A stretch of 64,000 nucleotides of DNA from assembly GCA_941918925.1 (NCBI GenBank), contig OW799235.1, forward strand, positions 40,570,701-40,634,700. The letters run 5' to 3'. Both the position numbers and the translations under genes were made by a program. Below, piece by piece: positions 24,945 through 36,847 of the stretch. Source of the DNA: Phyto melanocephala (Eukaryota; Arthropoda; Insecta; Diptera; Rhinophoridae). Within the stretch, counting starts at the first letter, position 1. Every line of letters begins with the position of its first letter. Below the pieces are notes generated by a model, which was not told where the DNA came from, ran no database searches, and was given only the letters and a program-made list of their open reading frames with translations.

Positions 24945-25943
24945 TTATACCCTTCACACAGTGAGAATGGGAATATACAGGTTTGTCATTCAGTGTGAAA
25001 TTTTTACAATTTTTATTTCCGACCCCATAAAGTGTATATTTTCTGAAAGCTTATGAATAGAGGAGTCGATTAAGCCCTGACCGTCTGTCCGTGTGTTGGT
25101 TGAAATCAACTTTTAGAAGCAACTGTATGTTCCTCAGATCTGTGTATGGTATCAATCTCTTGCAAATATCCGGGAATGAATCGCTATTAAGATTCAGCAC
25201 AATCGCCCAATAACTTTCTGAGATATGAGCAAAAAACCACGACCACCTGGTTTTTTTCACACTAACAACATACACATATACTGGTTAGAGTAAATGTGTC
25301 ATCGAATCCCACCTGAGCCAAAAAAAGTTTTTTTATTTTATTTTATATATTACTTATATATTTATTATTTTTTTATATTTTTTTAATATTTTAAAAAATT
25401 TTTTTTTGTAAATAATTTATTTTTGTTTGTTTTTAATACACTTTTTTATTTTGTAATTTTTTTTTTTGGAAACATACATACGTAAACTCAGTTTATAATT
25501 CTGCAATAGGATGTTTTTTTACATGTATGTTTTTTATATTTATGTTTTTTATTTTATACTAGAAAAGCCCGGCGCGCGTTGCTACGCCCCTTAATGAATA
25601 AAAATGCATTGTGAATTTAAATTGAATATCAAGTGCAAAAAGCTAAATATTATAACGTTTTTTATAGCCGTGGTACTGCCCAAAGTTGTGCAAAGTTTCA
25701 GAAAAATCAGTCAAGTGGAAGTAGCTAAAAATTATAACTAATTTTTTATGGACGTGACCCCGCCCACTTTTTGCCACCCATAAGCAACTTCCTGGAATGT
25801 GTACAACAACTTGCCTAAGTTTGAGTCCGATCGGTGTTACAGTTTCGGAGTCTATAGCTAACACACACACACACACAGAGTTTCACTTTTATATATATAG
25901 AAGATAGAAAATGAAATGAATGGTGATACAAACAATTGTTATT
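24945..25943 (+). repeat. family A repeat with embedded Helitron (copy 2)
   Basis: This is the duplicate of 20265-21127. It has the same TTATACCC start, the same missing right terminus and the same nested insertion, but the nested Helitron is longer. Confidence 0.7.
25559..25904 (-). mobile_element. small Helitron-like element, longer copy
   Basis: It has the same ends as 20880-21088 (CTAG at one end, GA|T at the other, read on plus). It retains the 137-bp 'gaataaaaatgcatt...' to 'gtagctaaaa' segment. That segment contains one module of the ~110-bp unit (tttatagccgtgg ... aaagtttcagaaaaatc) that recurs in the larger relatives at 29273-29756 and 53637-54385. Confidence 0.7.
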
Positions 25944-27055
25944 GCGTGACTAAATAAAAACGCCACAAAAAAGCAAATCTCAACTTTTAAGGCCAAAAGA
26001 AATATAAAGGCTTAAATTTAGCTTAAAAGAGCTAAATTTAAAACACCAAAGATCTGTAGAATTGAAAAAAATACAAAATTCCTTTACCGCTTTCCGTTAT
26101 GTAAATACATCGAGTAGAAAACCCATGAACGAGTTCTGTTTTTTTTTATTATTTCTGTTAAAAGTTGGTTTTAAAAATTATTCAGATTTATTTTAAATTT
26201 TGTATTTGAAACCCTTATTTAATTGTTTCTTTCATTTTTTATAGCTATAAGTGTGTTTGTATGTATACTATATTCGTAACAGTGGAAGAAGTATTTTGCC
26301 AAACATAAGAAGAAACGAACAAAGTTTTTGCTAAGTAAATTGAAGGATTGAAGGGAAAGTGTGGGAAATACTCAAAATATTTTACACTCCCAATAGCCTG
26401 AGGGTCTAAAGTAAAAGCACTGTGTAACGCAGAGTTCGTTAAGATTTTAAGTCCGTGACAATATAGAGGAAAAGGAAAAATGTTTAATAAGAACCCAACA
26501 TAAAATACATGTGTAGTTAGGTATTTGGTCTCTGGCATTGGTACAAAATAATATTCACTTGTAATTATGTACAGTCGACTTTGAATAAACGCACTTTAGT
26601 ACACATTAGTTCGCTTAAAAGAAAATTCAATTTACTGAAACGCAGTTCAAGTGAAATACATTTTTTTTTGTGAGCATAGCACAAACTTTAATAAAAACAG
26701 GCACCATTTAGTAGAAATGTAATGTGGGTCTGACGTCACTAAAATGTTCTAGACCTCTCAATATATAACGCATATTGGGACATGATCCGACTGCAAAATA
26801 CTTGCATGTGTTTCTAAGGTTAAAAAAGAAGACAGGAGTTCATTATAAGGATGTCCGCTGTAGACCGCTGAACCGGATTTTTATTTTTACCAAAACGTTA
26901 GTGGTAATAAAGAAATAAATGTAGTAGTTAGATTGAAGGCAGTAAGTATAGAGCTCATTACCAGCAATATTGAAAAACAATTCCAATGAATATATTGAGC
27001 TTTTAAATCACCAAATACAAGTCAGTCATTTGAAAGCTACATATCAGTTCAAAAA

Positions 27056-27413
27056 TTAAATAGTGTGAGCCGGATTGTATGCAGATGTAAGAATCACAGG
27101 GCGCCCATTTGTTACTACTCGTACCAAATTATTTTCAGCCACATGCGTTTTTGTTGTTGGCAATAGTTCATGTTTTACATTATAGTTTACTGCGATGAGT
27201 ACATCTTCGATATGTGTTTGTTGGCCGATTCTCTCTATAAATTTTGTAGCCATGTTTAAATTTATGATGGGCTTTTAAAAATATCTTATTGACAAGGAGA
27301 ATGTCAACCTTCTTGTCGGGTGTCAGCTGTAAAGCCGCTGACTTAGTCGTTATGCCTTGAGTATTCCAGTGCAAAACATAAACATTGTGCCTAACTGTTG
27401 TTCTATCTGACAT
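27056..27413 (-). pseudogene. LINE endonuclease (APE) fragment, copy 2
   Basis: This is the duplicate of 22240-22597 with identical translations in both frames, including the same frameshift. The lesion therefore predates the tandem duplication. Confidence 0.65.
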
Positions 27414-27485
27414 GTCAAAGCATCATTCCAAGCATTCGCAGCTTGTCGTGCTCTTTTTGGCATCTTTTTTTGCATTGTATTCTTT

Positions 27486-28374
27486 ACATATAAGGGGATC
27501 ACTCACCCTTCTCGCCCTTTTCATTTCCAATTAGAAAGACAGAATGTCATTTTTTAGTAGTATTTTAGTAGTTATGTCCATTTTGACAAATATTTAAAGA
27601 TTAACTTGCCGTTTATAGGCAGACAAAAAATAAAGTGCTTTACATTTTAAATTGTCAATTCTTAAGCATGAAAACAAATAGCTTAACATCGCTTAATCTT
27701 GAAGGTTAGCCGAAAGGTTTTGATGTTAGATTTTTTTTTAACTTAATTTGAGCCTGATTTTACATGTTCTAACCAGTCAGTAATTTTTTTAAAGATCTTC
27801 CCAAAAATTAAAATTTAAGTGTATTAGGAAACACTTAGAAATTGCAAGCAATCATAAGACTGATGTTTAAAAAAGTAAAGGTAGTGCCCCAAGGCAGTTT
27901 TCATGCGTAAAAATTAAAATATAAATAAATGGAAACTAACAGCCAAATATTCGATGTCGAAAAAAACTTAACCATACCATAACCAATACGTCTGGAAAAG
28001 TGTCTCACACTCTTTCGGCTTTTAACTCGCCTGGCTAACGTTTGTAAAAAAAGTTTGAAATTTACATTAGAACGCTTTTAGAGTAACTAAAATTAATTGC
28101 TTAAAAGCTTCGGGTTAAAAACAATAAATATTTCTACGCCTTGAGGTATTTAAATTTAAGTGGTGCAAAATAAAATGAACTGGAAAGTAAAAAATGGTTA
28201 AAAAAAATCTAAATTTTCACGCGTTGCTGTATTATATCTTGACACAAATCGATACTTTGAAGTATTTAAAACATTTTCTACGCTGATCAGTAGACCTTCG
28301 TTTGGTATTAAATTCCATTGTTTAAAATAAAAGCTGATTATTCTGCTATAACAATAATATTAAAATATAAAAAC
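27486..28374. other. gene-free unique stretch
   Basis: This AT-rich stretch immediately follows the tandem duplication. I see no gene, RNA or clear repeat end. It can serve as single-copy anchor sequence for the right edge of the duplication. Confidence 0.5.
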
Positions 28375-29030
28375 ATTACTTTGTCTGCGAAATAAAACTG
28401 ACAAGATTGGATGAACGATTCTGAAACTTTGCAAAAATTGCACTATAATCAAAAGACTTTCAATAACGGAAAGCTAAGATGACACGCTCACTTTAACGTC
28501 CTCCTCCCACATAACGCTTTATCTAAAATTCATATAATTCTACGAACAAAGATTTGGAAGAATAAAGAAATCTATATTTCAATCGATTTTATTAGTATAA
28601 ATTACTTTGACACGCCTACTTCAATGTTAATTTCTCACATAATTTACTGTTAATGAAATTTAAAACCTCCTTAAACCGACATCATTAGATGTATGATGAT
28701 GAAATTTCGCATTTATACGAATTTAAGGAAATAAATTAATAGCAAGTCGAAGTAACACAAAGAAAGTAAAACATATTTTAGTACAAAGAGATTATTCCAA
28801 GGCGATTACTGTTAATAACAAAATAATACATTTTATGCTAAAAAATTGCAAAACAATGGTGGTAAGTAGTGCTCTAACTTGTTTGTTTTAAATATACCGA
28901 AAAAGGCATTGTGTGGTATAACTTTTCGTACATTTTAACCAATAACTCCGATTGTAATGTTTAGATTGGAACAATTTTCAGGGAAAGATATTTTTTTACT
29001 CAGGAATAATTTGTGGATTTTCTTCGCACC
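28375..29030. repeat. family B repeat, reverse part followed by forward part
   Basis: From 28375 to 28882 the sequence is B on the minus strand (gattattccaaggcgattactgtt and the 'gtagtgctctaacttgtttg' end, with the ATTCGGC hairpin missing). From about 28884 it becomes plus-strand B (gtgtggtataacttttcg ... tactcagga). This is another inverted pairing of two B fragments, both truncated. Confidence 0.55.
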
Positions 29031-29272
29031 TGAAACCACAATTTTGTTTATTTACTGCACCACTCAGATAAAAGTGAACCCTGATTTAGTGATAAAAGTC
29101 CTCGAAAATTCATTCCTGCAGAAAAAGTCGTGAAGGCCATTACAATGACGTTTTATTTTAAACTATAATTGTATCGATTGTACTTTACATTCATATCATA
29201 TCACTCTTATTGGAAACCTTTTATTTTACATTCTATATTTTAATTCAATTCTGATTCGTTTATATAATATTA

Positions 29273-29756
29273 CTAGAAAAGCCCGGCGCACGTTGCTACG
29301 CCCCTTAATGAATAAAAATGCATTCTGAATTTTAATTGAACATCAAGTGCAACTTTTTTTATGTGCGTGGCCCTGCCCACTTTTCTAAACACGAAATTAT
29401 AAAGTCATGACAGCTCAATATGTGTGCAAAGTTTCAGAAAAATCGGTCCAGTGAAAGTACCTCAATATTATAACTTTTTATGGGCGTGGCCCCGCTTAAT
29501 TTTCTAATAACGAAATTATATAGTCATGAGAGCTCAATATGTGTGCAAATTTTCAGAAAAATCGGTCAAGTGAAATTAGCTAAAAATTATAACTAATTTT
29601 TATGGGCGTGGCCCCTCCCACTTTTTGCCACCCATGAACACTCCCTGGAATGTGTACAACAACTTTCTAAAGTTTGAGTCCGATCGGTTTCACAGTTTCG
29701 GAGTCTATAGCTAACACACACACACACACACAGAGTTTCACTTTTATATATATAGA
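29273..29756 (-). mobile_element. small Helitron-like element with ~3 repeat modules
   Basis: Read on plus it starts CTAGAAAAGCCCGGCGCAC after an A and ends 'tttatatatatagA' before a T. The interior has about three copies of a ~110-bp unit. Each unit reads roughly 'tatgggcgtggcc...cccacttttctaa', then 'cacgaaattata.agtcatgacagc', then 'caaagtttcagaaaaatcgg'. A (CA)n tract lies near the minus-strand 5' end. Non-coding. Confidence 0.75.
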
Positions 29757-29907
29757 TGTAGAGATAGATATTGTTACAAAGACTAATTATGTTAGTATAG
29801 TTTAAATTTGATCAAATGTATTGAATATATAAAAAATTATATTTAAATATTTAATTAACTTTTCACTTTGTATGGAGATGCATTATTTAAAAAGGTGAAA
29901 ATAAAAA

Positions 29908-30600
29908 CAAGTAAGAGCGCTATATTCGGCTGCGCTGAATTTTTGATACCCACCACCAATTTGATATACTTTGATAGCACGAACTTTATTATGTTGTTAT
30001 TTTAACAGTAATCGCTATGGAATAATCTCTTTACAATACAAATGTTTTACTTACTTTGTCTAACTTCGATTCGAGAATTTGGTAGCCAGAGGATGTTAAG
30101 AAATAATATTAGTTTTGTGTGGGCTTGCCACCTCCTACTTTTTAAATAATATAATTAATGTTTGAATTTCGTTTAGATAATCCAATTTAAATTTTTTGCT
30201 ATCATTTTTGTCCGTTTAAAATTAATATTAATTTTAAATAAAAAAACACATTATAATAAAATTTAATAGAAACTATTATATGCGAAATAGCATTATCTAA
30301 TGCATAAATTCTATTGCTTTTATAAGCTTTTAAATTTAATTGATAGCAGAATATGTGAGAATTAGACGTTTAAGTGGGCATGTCACCTTCATTTTCTGAA
30401 ATTGAAATGACATTGACTTGAAATCCTGTTGGTTTTATGAGTTTTTAAATTTCACTGATAGCTGAATATGTGAGAAGTGTGCATTTAAGTGGGCGTGACA
30501 CTTTAATTTTCTTTCATTACAATAACATTAACTAGAAACTTATAAGTACGAAATTACTTTAAAAATGAGGAAACAAATTTTCTCGTTTTCGCTATGAGGT
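29908..30600 (+). repeat. family B repeat, left part
   Basis: It begins CAAGTAAGAGCGCTATATTCGG with the hairpin and GATACCCACCACC. The 'acagtaatcgctatggaa' block and 'gtgggcgtg' phrases follow before it fades. No right end is seen, so it is truncated or diverged. Confidence 0.6.
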
Positions 30601-33329
30601 TGTAACAGCTTTCTTCTTATTTCACCTACAGCGGCAACTTGCGGCAGCCAAATTTAAATTATTATGTAGTAAATATGCTCAGAAAATATGGGCGAGACCA
30701 TATTTGACCATTTGTAGATATGCTCTATTTTATTTGTAAAAATTACCTAAATATAGAGTGTCTAAAAAGCGGCCACTGCCGAAGAAGTAGGACATCTGCT
30801 AAACATTTACTACTTTTTTTAATAAAAAATAAACATACCTTAAAAAAAAATACTAAAAAAGTAGTAATCAAACGGCAATGTTTCTGACACTTTAATTCTA
30901 AAGTGCATTTATTTTTTCAAGATCACCCTTTTTTTTGCTTTTTAAAAAATTGTCGACTTTAAGCAGCTCCACAACCGATAATTGTTATGCAATTAAGGAA
31001 AACGTTTTTGAATTCTGATCAGTAAGTAGTTCTTTATACGATGTTTTCATTCATTTCACAGAATTTTGTCATTAAATTTTGTATTTTACCCACGGGTTTT
31101 AAAAAGGCGCCACTGTGCGGCGGTCACATACCTTCAATCATATTAAAGTAATAATACTATAAAAATTTCTTTGTTTTATTTGAATTCAAAATACGCCGCC
31201 ACTATAAAAAAAAGCCTCTTAGCTCAGGTTGTAGATTCAAATCGTAATATAGAATTAAATCGTAATCAGCTACAAAATCGTGTCTAATTAGTATCGTAAT
31301 ATTTTGTGAGATGGACATCTACGGGAAATAGATATTAACGTTAACAACGTAAAACATTGGCATCAGTGATGGTGTATGAAAATTTCAGTCTAGTGCCAAA
31401 ATTTTAGCTAAAAAGTGCCAAAATATATTATAAAGTGACATAACAAATATATACACATATCTATTTAAAAAGATTAAATCCATTTATTTAGTTTTTAAGA
31501 TTATTACATTTTATTAAGATGAATTGCTTATATATAAAAAAAGATGTTCAGACTTCAATATTTTAAAAATTTATGCCGATAAATTATATATAGATATTAT
31601 AATTTATTAAATACATACATATTTATATATTTAATATGTAATTTTTTTTTGTGAATGATAAACAAACGGACAGACGGACGGACATAGCTAAATCGTCGTA
31701 AAATCAAACCGTATATAGAAAGATCAACATTTTTAAAGTTAAAACAATGTGTTCGCTTTAAAAAAAAAGTATTACAGACGAAAAAACTGAGTGCAGATGC
31801 ACAGATATTTTAAGTTTTACAAAAGTACATATTATTAATATCTTTAACTTTATTTATTATTGGAAGTAGTACTGACTAGTGATGTCATGAATAAAATTAG
31901 ATAAATAAGCAAAAATATCGATTTAAAAAATCCTTTTCAACAAGAATTATTCAAAAAAAGTATCATTAGCAAAACTGGAAATTGTGAAAAATAAAACTCC
32001 AAAGAGTAAGTTTTAATCAAACAAAAATTTGATTCGAAAGATTAATTACCAGTTGAAAGTAATTTCATATATGGCCACCGCGACATTCTTGACGAAGGCC
32101 ATTCTGTACATCCAAATTTGGACCACTATTTAAGCATTTTTGCAGTTAACAGGTTTCACTGAATATAATATGTTAGTGTGTTTCTTTATCAAACAACGAC
32201 ATTTTATTAAGAATGTCGTCCTACTCGACTTTTTTTATACGTCAATATGTAGAGAATATTTTAAGCTTATAAATGAAAGCTGAACATATTTTACATCCAA
32301 AAACCATTACAAATTTAAGATTTGACTCTTTTTAACGCAGAGGTTTTTTTAAACATTTTTTTCTCCCAAATTCCCAGTGGTAACACTGTAGTATTGTGTC
32401 TATTTGAGTTTATCTACACAAAATATTTGCATAATATTGTTGAAGTTCCCTAAGTCTTCCCAAGTTTATGAACAACAAAAACTGTCACTAGGAATTCAAG
32501 TTGAGGCCTAAATAAAAATTTTACTTTATTCTTTTGCAGTATTTAACAACTTATTTATGGGTGAAAAAGAGAAAACTTGAGATTTAGGCCATCATTAACA
32601 CTTGTATTTCAGTTGAATTTCTCTATTATGTTCCATACCCTTCGTTTATGTATGTACATATCTACATGTACAAACATATGTGTGCATAAAAGTTACATAA
32701 ATGTGGTTAGTATGAGTGTACTAAGTACATATTTAATTTGAATAAATTACTTGTTAATTTCTTTTTCAATTTATAAAAAAAAAAGAAAAATACATACCCC
32801 CAGCTGATACAATTCATTCTATTCAAAGGATAAGTGTAAAAACTTTTACAAGTAAATCAGAGGGTGACAAAGATTTTGTACATGTGTGCCCAGAATACAA
32901 AATATGTTTGTTGAAAATAATTGAATTACTCTCCCTTCTGAAAATCGAAAATGTATTTGTGTTTATAAACAACAATAACATCACAATAAACATAATTCAA
33001 CTAATCTAGCTTATAAATAAAATAAAGTCACATACACACGAACTATTTTAGAATCTAGATACATATTGTAGAATGAAAAACTCTATAAAATTTGTAACTT
33101 CTAACACTAGCGAATTTATTTATTTGTTTTATTGGTGATTTTATAAAAAATCATTTTGGATCAGCAATTGTTTCATACAGAAGAGAGATTAAAATATTTA
33201 CATTTAAAAAATAAATATTTAAAAAAATAGTAAGATCATAGTTGAGATACATGTGACTTCAAAATAATGTAATCAATTTTGGGAATTTTTTTTTAATTCT
33301 TAAATTGAGAAACTTTTCTTAACATTTCC
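30601..33329. other. gene-free stretch
   Basis: I recognise no gene. An isolated family-type phrase 'acggacagacggacggaca' occurs near 31668-31686, a scrap of an A/B body. The rest is AT-rich with short chance frames only. Confidence 0.5.
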
Positions 33330-33483
33330 TATCTACTGTTTGGTGCACATTAACGGCATAGAACCTCAATTATGCTTCAGCGTCATCGAAATTTGGACCA
33401 TCAGATGGAGGTGTGCCGCCGAATAAATGGCAATGTTTTCCTAAAAAGTTTCTGTTGTATTCAAAATCAACATCGGCCCTTAA
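33330..33483 (+). pseudogene. mariner-type element, 3' scrap
   Basis: A short stretch reads HQMEVCRR, like the C-terminal RMEVCRR segment of the relic at 60303-60845. It is followed by the same terminal ATCAACATCGGCCCTTAAA. This is the right end of a mariner-type element without a left end. Confidence 0.5.
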
Positions 33484-33504
33484 AATTTAACCACCCTTTT
33501 TTAT

Positions 33505-34491
33505 TTTACCCTTCACGTGTGGTGCACAAAGGTTTGTCATTCCATTTGTAATTTCTACAATTTTAATTTTTGACCCCATAAAGTAGATATTTTCTAAAAG
33601 CTTATGAATAGAGGTGTCGATTAAGCCCCGACCGTCTGTCCGTCTGTCCGTGTGTTGGTTGAAATCAACTTTTAGAAGCAACCATATGTTCCTCAGACCT
33701 GTGTATGGTATCAATCTTTTGAAAATATCCTATATCGCTATTGAAATTCAGAACAATCGCCCCATAACTTTCTGAGATATAAGCAAATAAACACGACTGC
33801 CTCTGTTTTTTTCCATATTTTTACCACCAAAATTAAAATTTTTCAGCCAAAATAAAAAATTTATTGGTACCTTTGCTACTATTTGTTGATATAATAAGCC
33901 TGTAGTGATATTAGTGAAAAATTTTATATAAGTCGGGCTCTAATCGATAAAGTTATAGGCAAAAGTTTTTTTAAATATTTATTCCAAAAATTTACAAACT
34001 AAAATCAATTTTTTTAGTTTTTAGACAACCGAAAGAACTTCACTAGCGCAATATTAGCACTATAAAAATTTAAATTAATGTTGGCCGCCACTACAAAATG
34101 GCAGACAATAAATTTATATATGGATCAAATCTGGTATTTTAAAATGTAACTGCTTCAACACCCACAATATTGGTATCAAATGAAAAAACTTGACCAGTAG
34201 AATACAATAAATTATTAAAAAAATTTGAATACAAGGTGATGTCTAAAACAAAATGGCGGATACAATTTTTTAACCCCATCAATATGGGTATCAAATTAAA
34301 CGGCTTGACTAGTAGAATAAAATTAACTACGTAAAAGTTCAAAATCGAGGATGGCGTCGGAAATAATAAAGAAAAATGGCGTATAACATGAAATATAGGT
34401 TAAGCTACGATGTGGGATTTTACCTACATATGTACATGATAGTGAAGGATATTATCAGATTCGGCACGGCCGAATATGTCACTCTTACTTC
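33505..34491 (+). repeat. family A repeat, long subfamily
   Basis: This is a close relative of 12422-13433. It has the TTACCCTTCAC start, the tandem CCGTCTGTCCG block, 'gaccagtagaata' segments and an 'atggcgtcggaaataata' phrase. It ends GATTCGGCACGGCCGAATATG...CACTCTTACTT. It is about 0.99 kb and non-coding. Confidence 0.75.
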
Positions 34492-34794
34492 TTAAAGTTG
34501 GTGTTAAAAGTGAATTTTTTTTTGTTGTTGCCATAGTTCAGAAATACAAGTGTGCTACCTATTAATTAATTATATAAATTAAATTTCTTTTGTGCGCATT
34601 TTCACGACCATACAAAAATAAGTATCCCAGAAAAAACTCTTATTACAAAATAATGAGTTAAAGGTACTAAAAAGCAGTTGTTCATTACTTACAATTTGGC
34701 ATCTAAACTCATTATTTTAACACGGCGATGTTATTAGAGGCAAGTATTTACCACACTCGCTTACAAATAGGGACTCAAATAAGTACCTACTTTT

Positions 34795-35020
34795 TATAGC
34801 AATAAATGACTGAACGGAACTGAATGAAATTCGGCAGATAGATAAATAACAACGTATGTTAACACATAGGCTACTTTTTATCACGATAACCAGACGAAGT
34901 CGTTGGAAAACTCATCGTCGCACAGCCGAAACGGGTTGTTTGTGTTGTAAATGTTTTTATTTTCGTTGTAAGTTTTGACTTTTCTTTCATATTGTCAAAT
35001 TCAAATTTTCAAATAAATAA
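34795..35020 (+). mobile_element. Helitron-type fragment
   Basis: The text 'gaactgaatgaaattcggc' then 'acacataggctactttttatc' and 'agacgaagtcg' is characteristic of the body of non-autonomous insect Helitrons. It lies directly before the complete element at 35021 and may be the remnant of an older copy into which that one inserted. Confidence 0.45.
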
Positions 35021-35594
35021 TCCTACTAGTCCTACTAATATAATAAATGTGAATATTTGTATGTTTGGAAATTATATCGGGCAAAATATTTGGTTGTAAA
35101 CGTGACAGACAAATAGTCAAAAGAATTTTTAAATATCAAAATGAATTGCCAGATACAATGTTTGAAAGGAAAGTTACTGGAAGAACTTATAGTAGAAAAA
35201 AAATAAAAACACAGTATCTCCGGGCTTAAAAAATATATCACAAAAATTCAGAAAGGACCAAAGAGCCTGTTAAACATAATTTGATAGGTGTCTGGTACTT
35301 TTTGGAAATTTTGAATTTTAAGGGGATAAAACGGGTAAAAACTAAATTTTGGTACTTTTTTGAACGGCATTTATCTTTGAGAGGGATAGCAATAGGAAAA
35401 AAATAAAAACGTAATTTTACCCTCCTTAAAACAATCTATAATGAATTTTTGTACTTTTTTGAAATTTAGAGGGAAAAGGCCTAAAAACGGGTAAAATCGG
35501 TAGTAATGTATCTTTGGACCTATTGCATGTAGTTTTTTTTTTTTTATTATTTTACTTGTTACGTAGCGAAGCTTGAAGCGTACCGGGCGGCTAG
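35021..35594 (+). mobile_element. non-autonomous Helitron with canonical ends
   Basis: It starts TCCTACTAG/TCCTACTAATAT, with the 5' end motif doubled, and lies after an A (35020). It ends GCGTACCGGGCGGCTAG before a T (35595). TC at the 5' end, CTRR at the 3' end and insertion between A and T are Helitron rules. A GC-rich stretch just before CTAG fits the 3' hairpin position. The roughly 570-bp interior has phrases repeated around 'ggtacttttt' and 'acgggtaaaa' and no helicase or Rep gene. Confidence 0.8.
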
Positions 35595-36229
35595 TTAATC
35601 ATATTTTATTTCAATTTACCTGATGTTTAAACATATGTATGTATGTAGTTTGCGTTGTAAAAAAAATCAGAAAAAAATATATATTTTTGAAATTAAATAA
35701 AAATTAAACAAAAATTTTGTGACTTCGAGAAAAAAATAAAAAATATATGTAATATTTAACTTAACAAAAAATTAATAAATTTGTTTTAATAAATATTACT
35801 CTGAGGTCATACGGTCTTCCTATGTTCCCATATATTAAAACAATACCAACAGCATAACTGATTCGGCAAAGTTTTGGTTAAAAATTTTAAAATGAATTTA
35901 TATATTGAAATGTACATACATATACAATTACGAAAGGGGCACGCGAATTACCAGCCAATATATTGAAAAATTAAGGTACGTAGATCCAAAGCAGCAAGTT
36001 GGAAAAAGAAGTTGAAGAAACAGTTGGTGTTACCAATGCACAGATAATACAAAACCATTAATAGTGCCTCTGCACCAATGCTTGTCTTTTAAGTTGTTGT
36101 GTCTGTATGCATAAAAATTTAGAAACGAAATTCTAGTAAAAACCTTGTACTTTAACAACTAAACGTTATGGATGGCAACAATTCTGGTAATCACAGCGAA
36201 ACTGTTTTCTCTTTATTAACATACATAAG

Positions 36230-36232
<3 letters not shown>

Positions 36233-36261
<29 letters not shown>

Positions 36262-36297
36262 TGTATGTATGTATGTATGTATGTATGTATGTATGTA
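36233..36297. repeat. (GTAT)n microsatellite
   Basis: About 16 uninterrupted tandem copies of the tetranucleotide GTAT/ATGT lie between 'cataagtat' and 'gtacta'. It is likely length-polymorphic. Confidence 0.95.
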
Positions 36298-36847
36298 CTA
36301 TTTAGAAAAATAATGTTTAGTGAGATAACAATATAACAATATGTACATGTTGCAGAAATCTTTGGAGGCACCAATCATGAAATATTTTCAGACGCATAAC
36401 AAACGATAAAAAAACGTGTCACGATTTGCAATTCATATATTGAAAAGTGTGAACAGCTATTGTTTCTACAACACATTTAGAATTGCTAAAATATGAATTG
36501 TAAGAACTGATGATGATGACGACAATGACGCTGACGCTCCCACCAAAAAAAAAAACAAAAACCAAAAGGCATTTTAATGTTCTTAGTTTTCTTCATTGCC
36601 ATTACCATCACCTTTATTACTACTACTGCAATATTAAAATCATCGTCTTCAACAATAGCAAGAACATCGTGAATGGTGTAAGTAAATTGGCTGTATTGTT
36701 AAAGAAGATTGCATATCGACAACGAGTACTATTGCAAGCATGCAACCAACCAACCAACCAAAAAGACAAAAAGTAAAAGAAGCAAACAACCAGTGTTGCC
36801 AGATATTGCTAATCGTCGCCAAATATGTCGACAAAAATTTGTTTATA

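Larger units (their letters stand above)
22672..27485. repeat. tandem duplication, copy 2 (4.81 kb)
   Basis: This is the second unit, offset +4680 from copy 1 up to the indel and +4816 after it. It ends at 'gcattgtattcttt' (27485), beyond which the flank 'acatataagg' is unique. It holds the full-length Helitron-like insert (25559-25904), whereas copy 1 has a deleted one. All small frames inside are duplicated with identical translations. Confidence 0.9.

Noticed and set aside
36233..36297. Tetranucleotide array considered as a CRISPR-like or satellite array
   Set aside because: There are no spacers. It is a plain (GTAT)n microsatellite.
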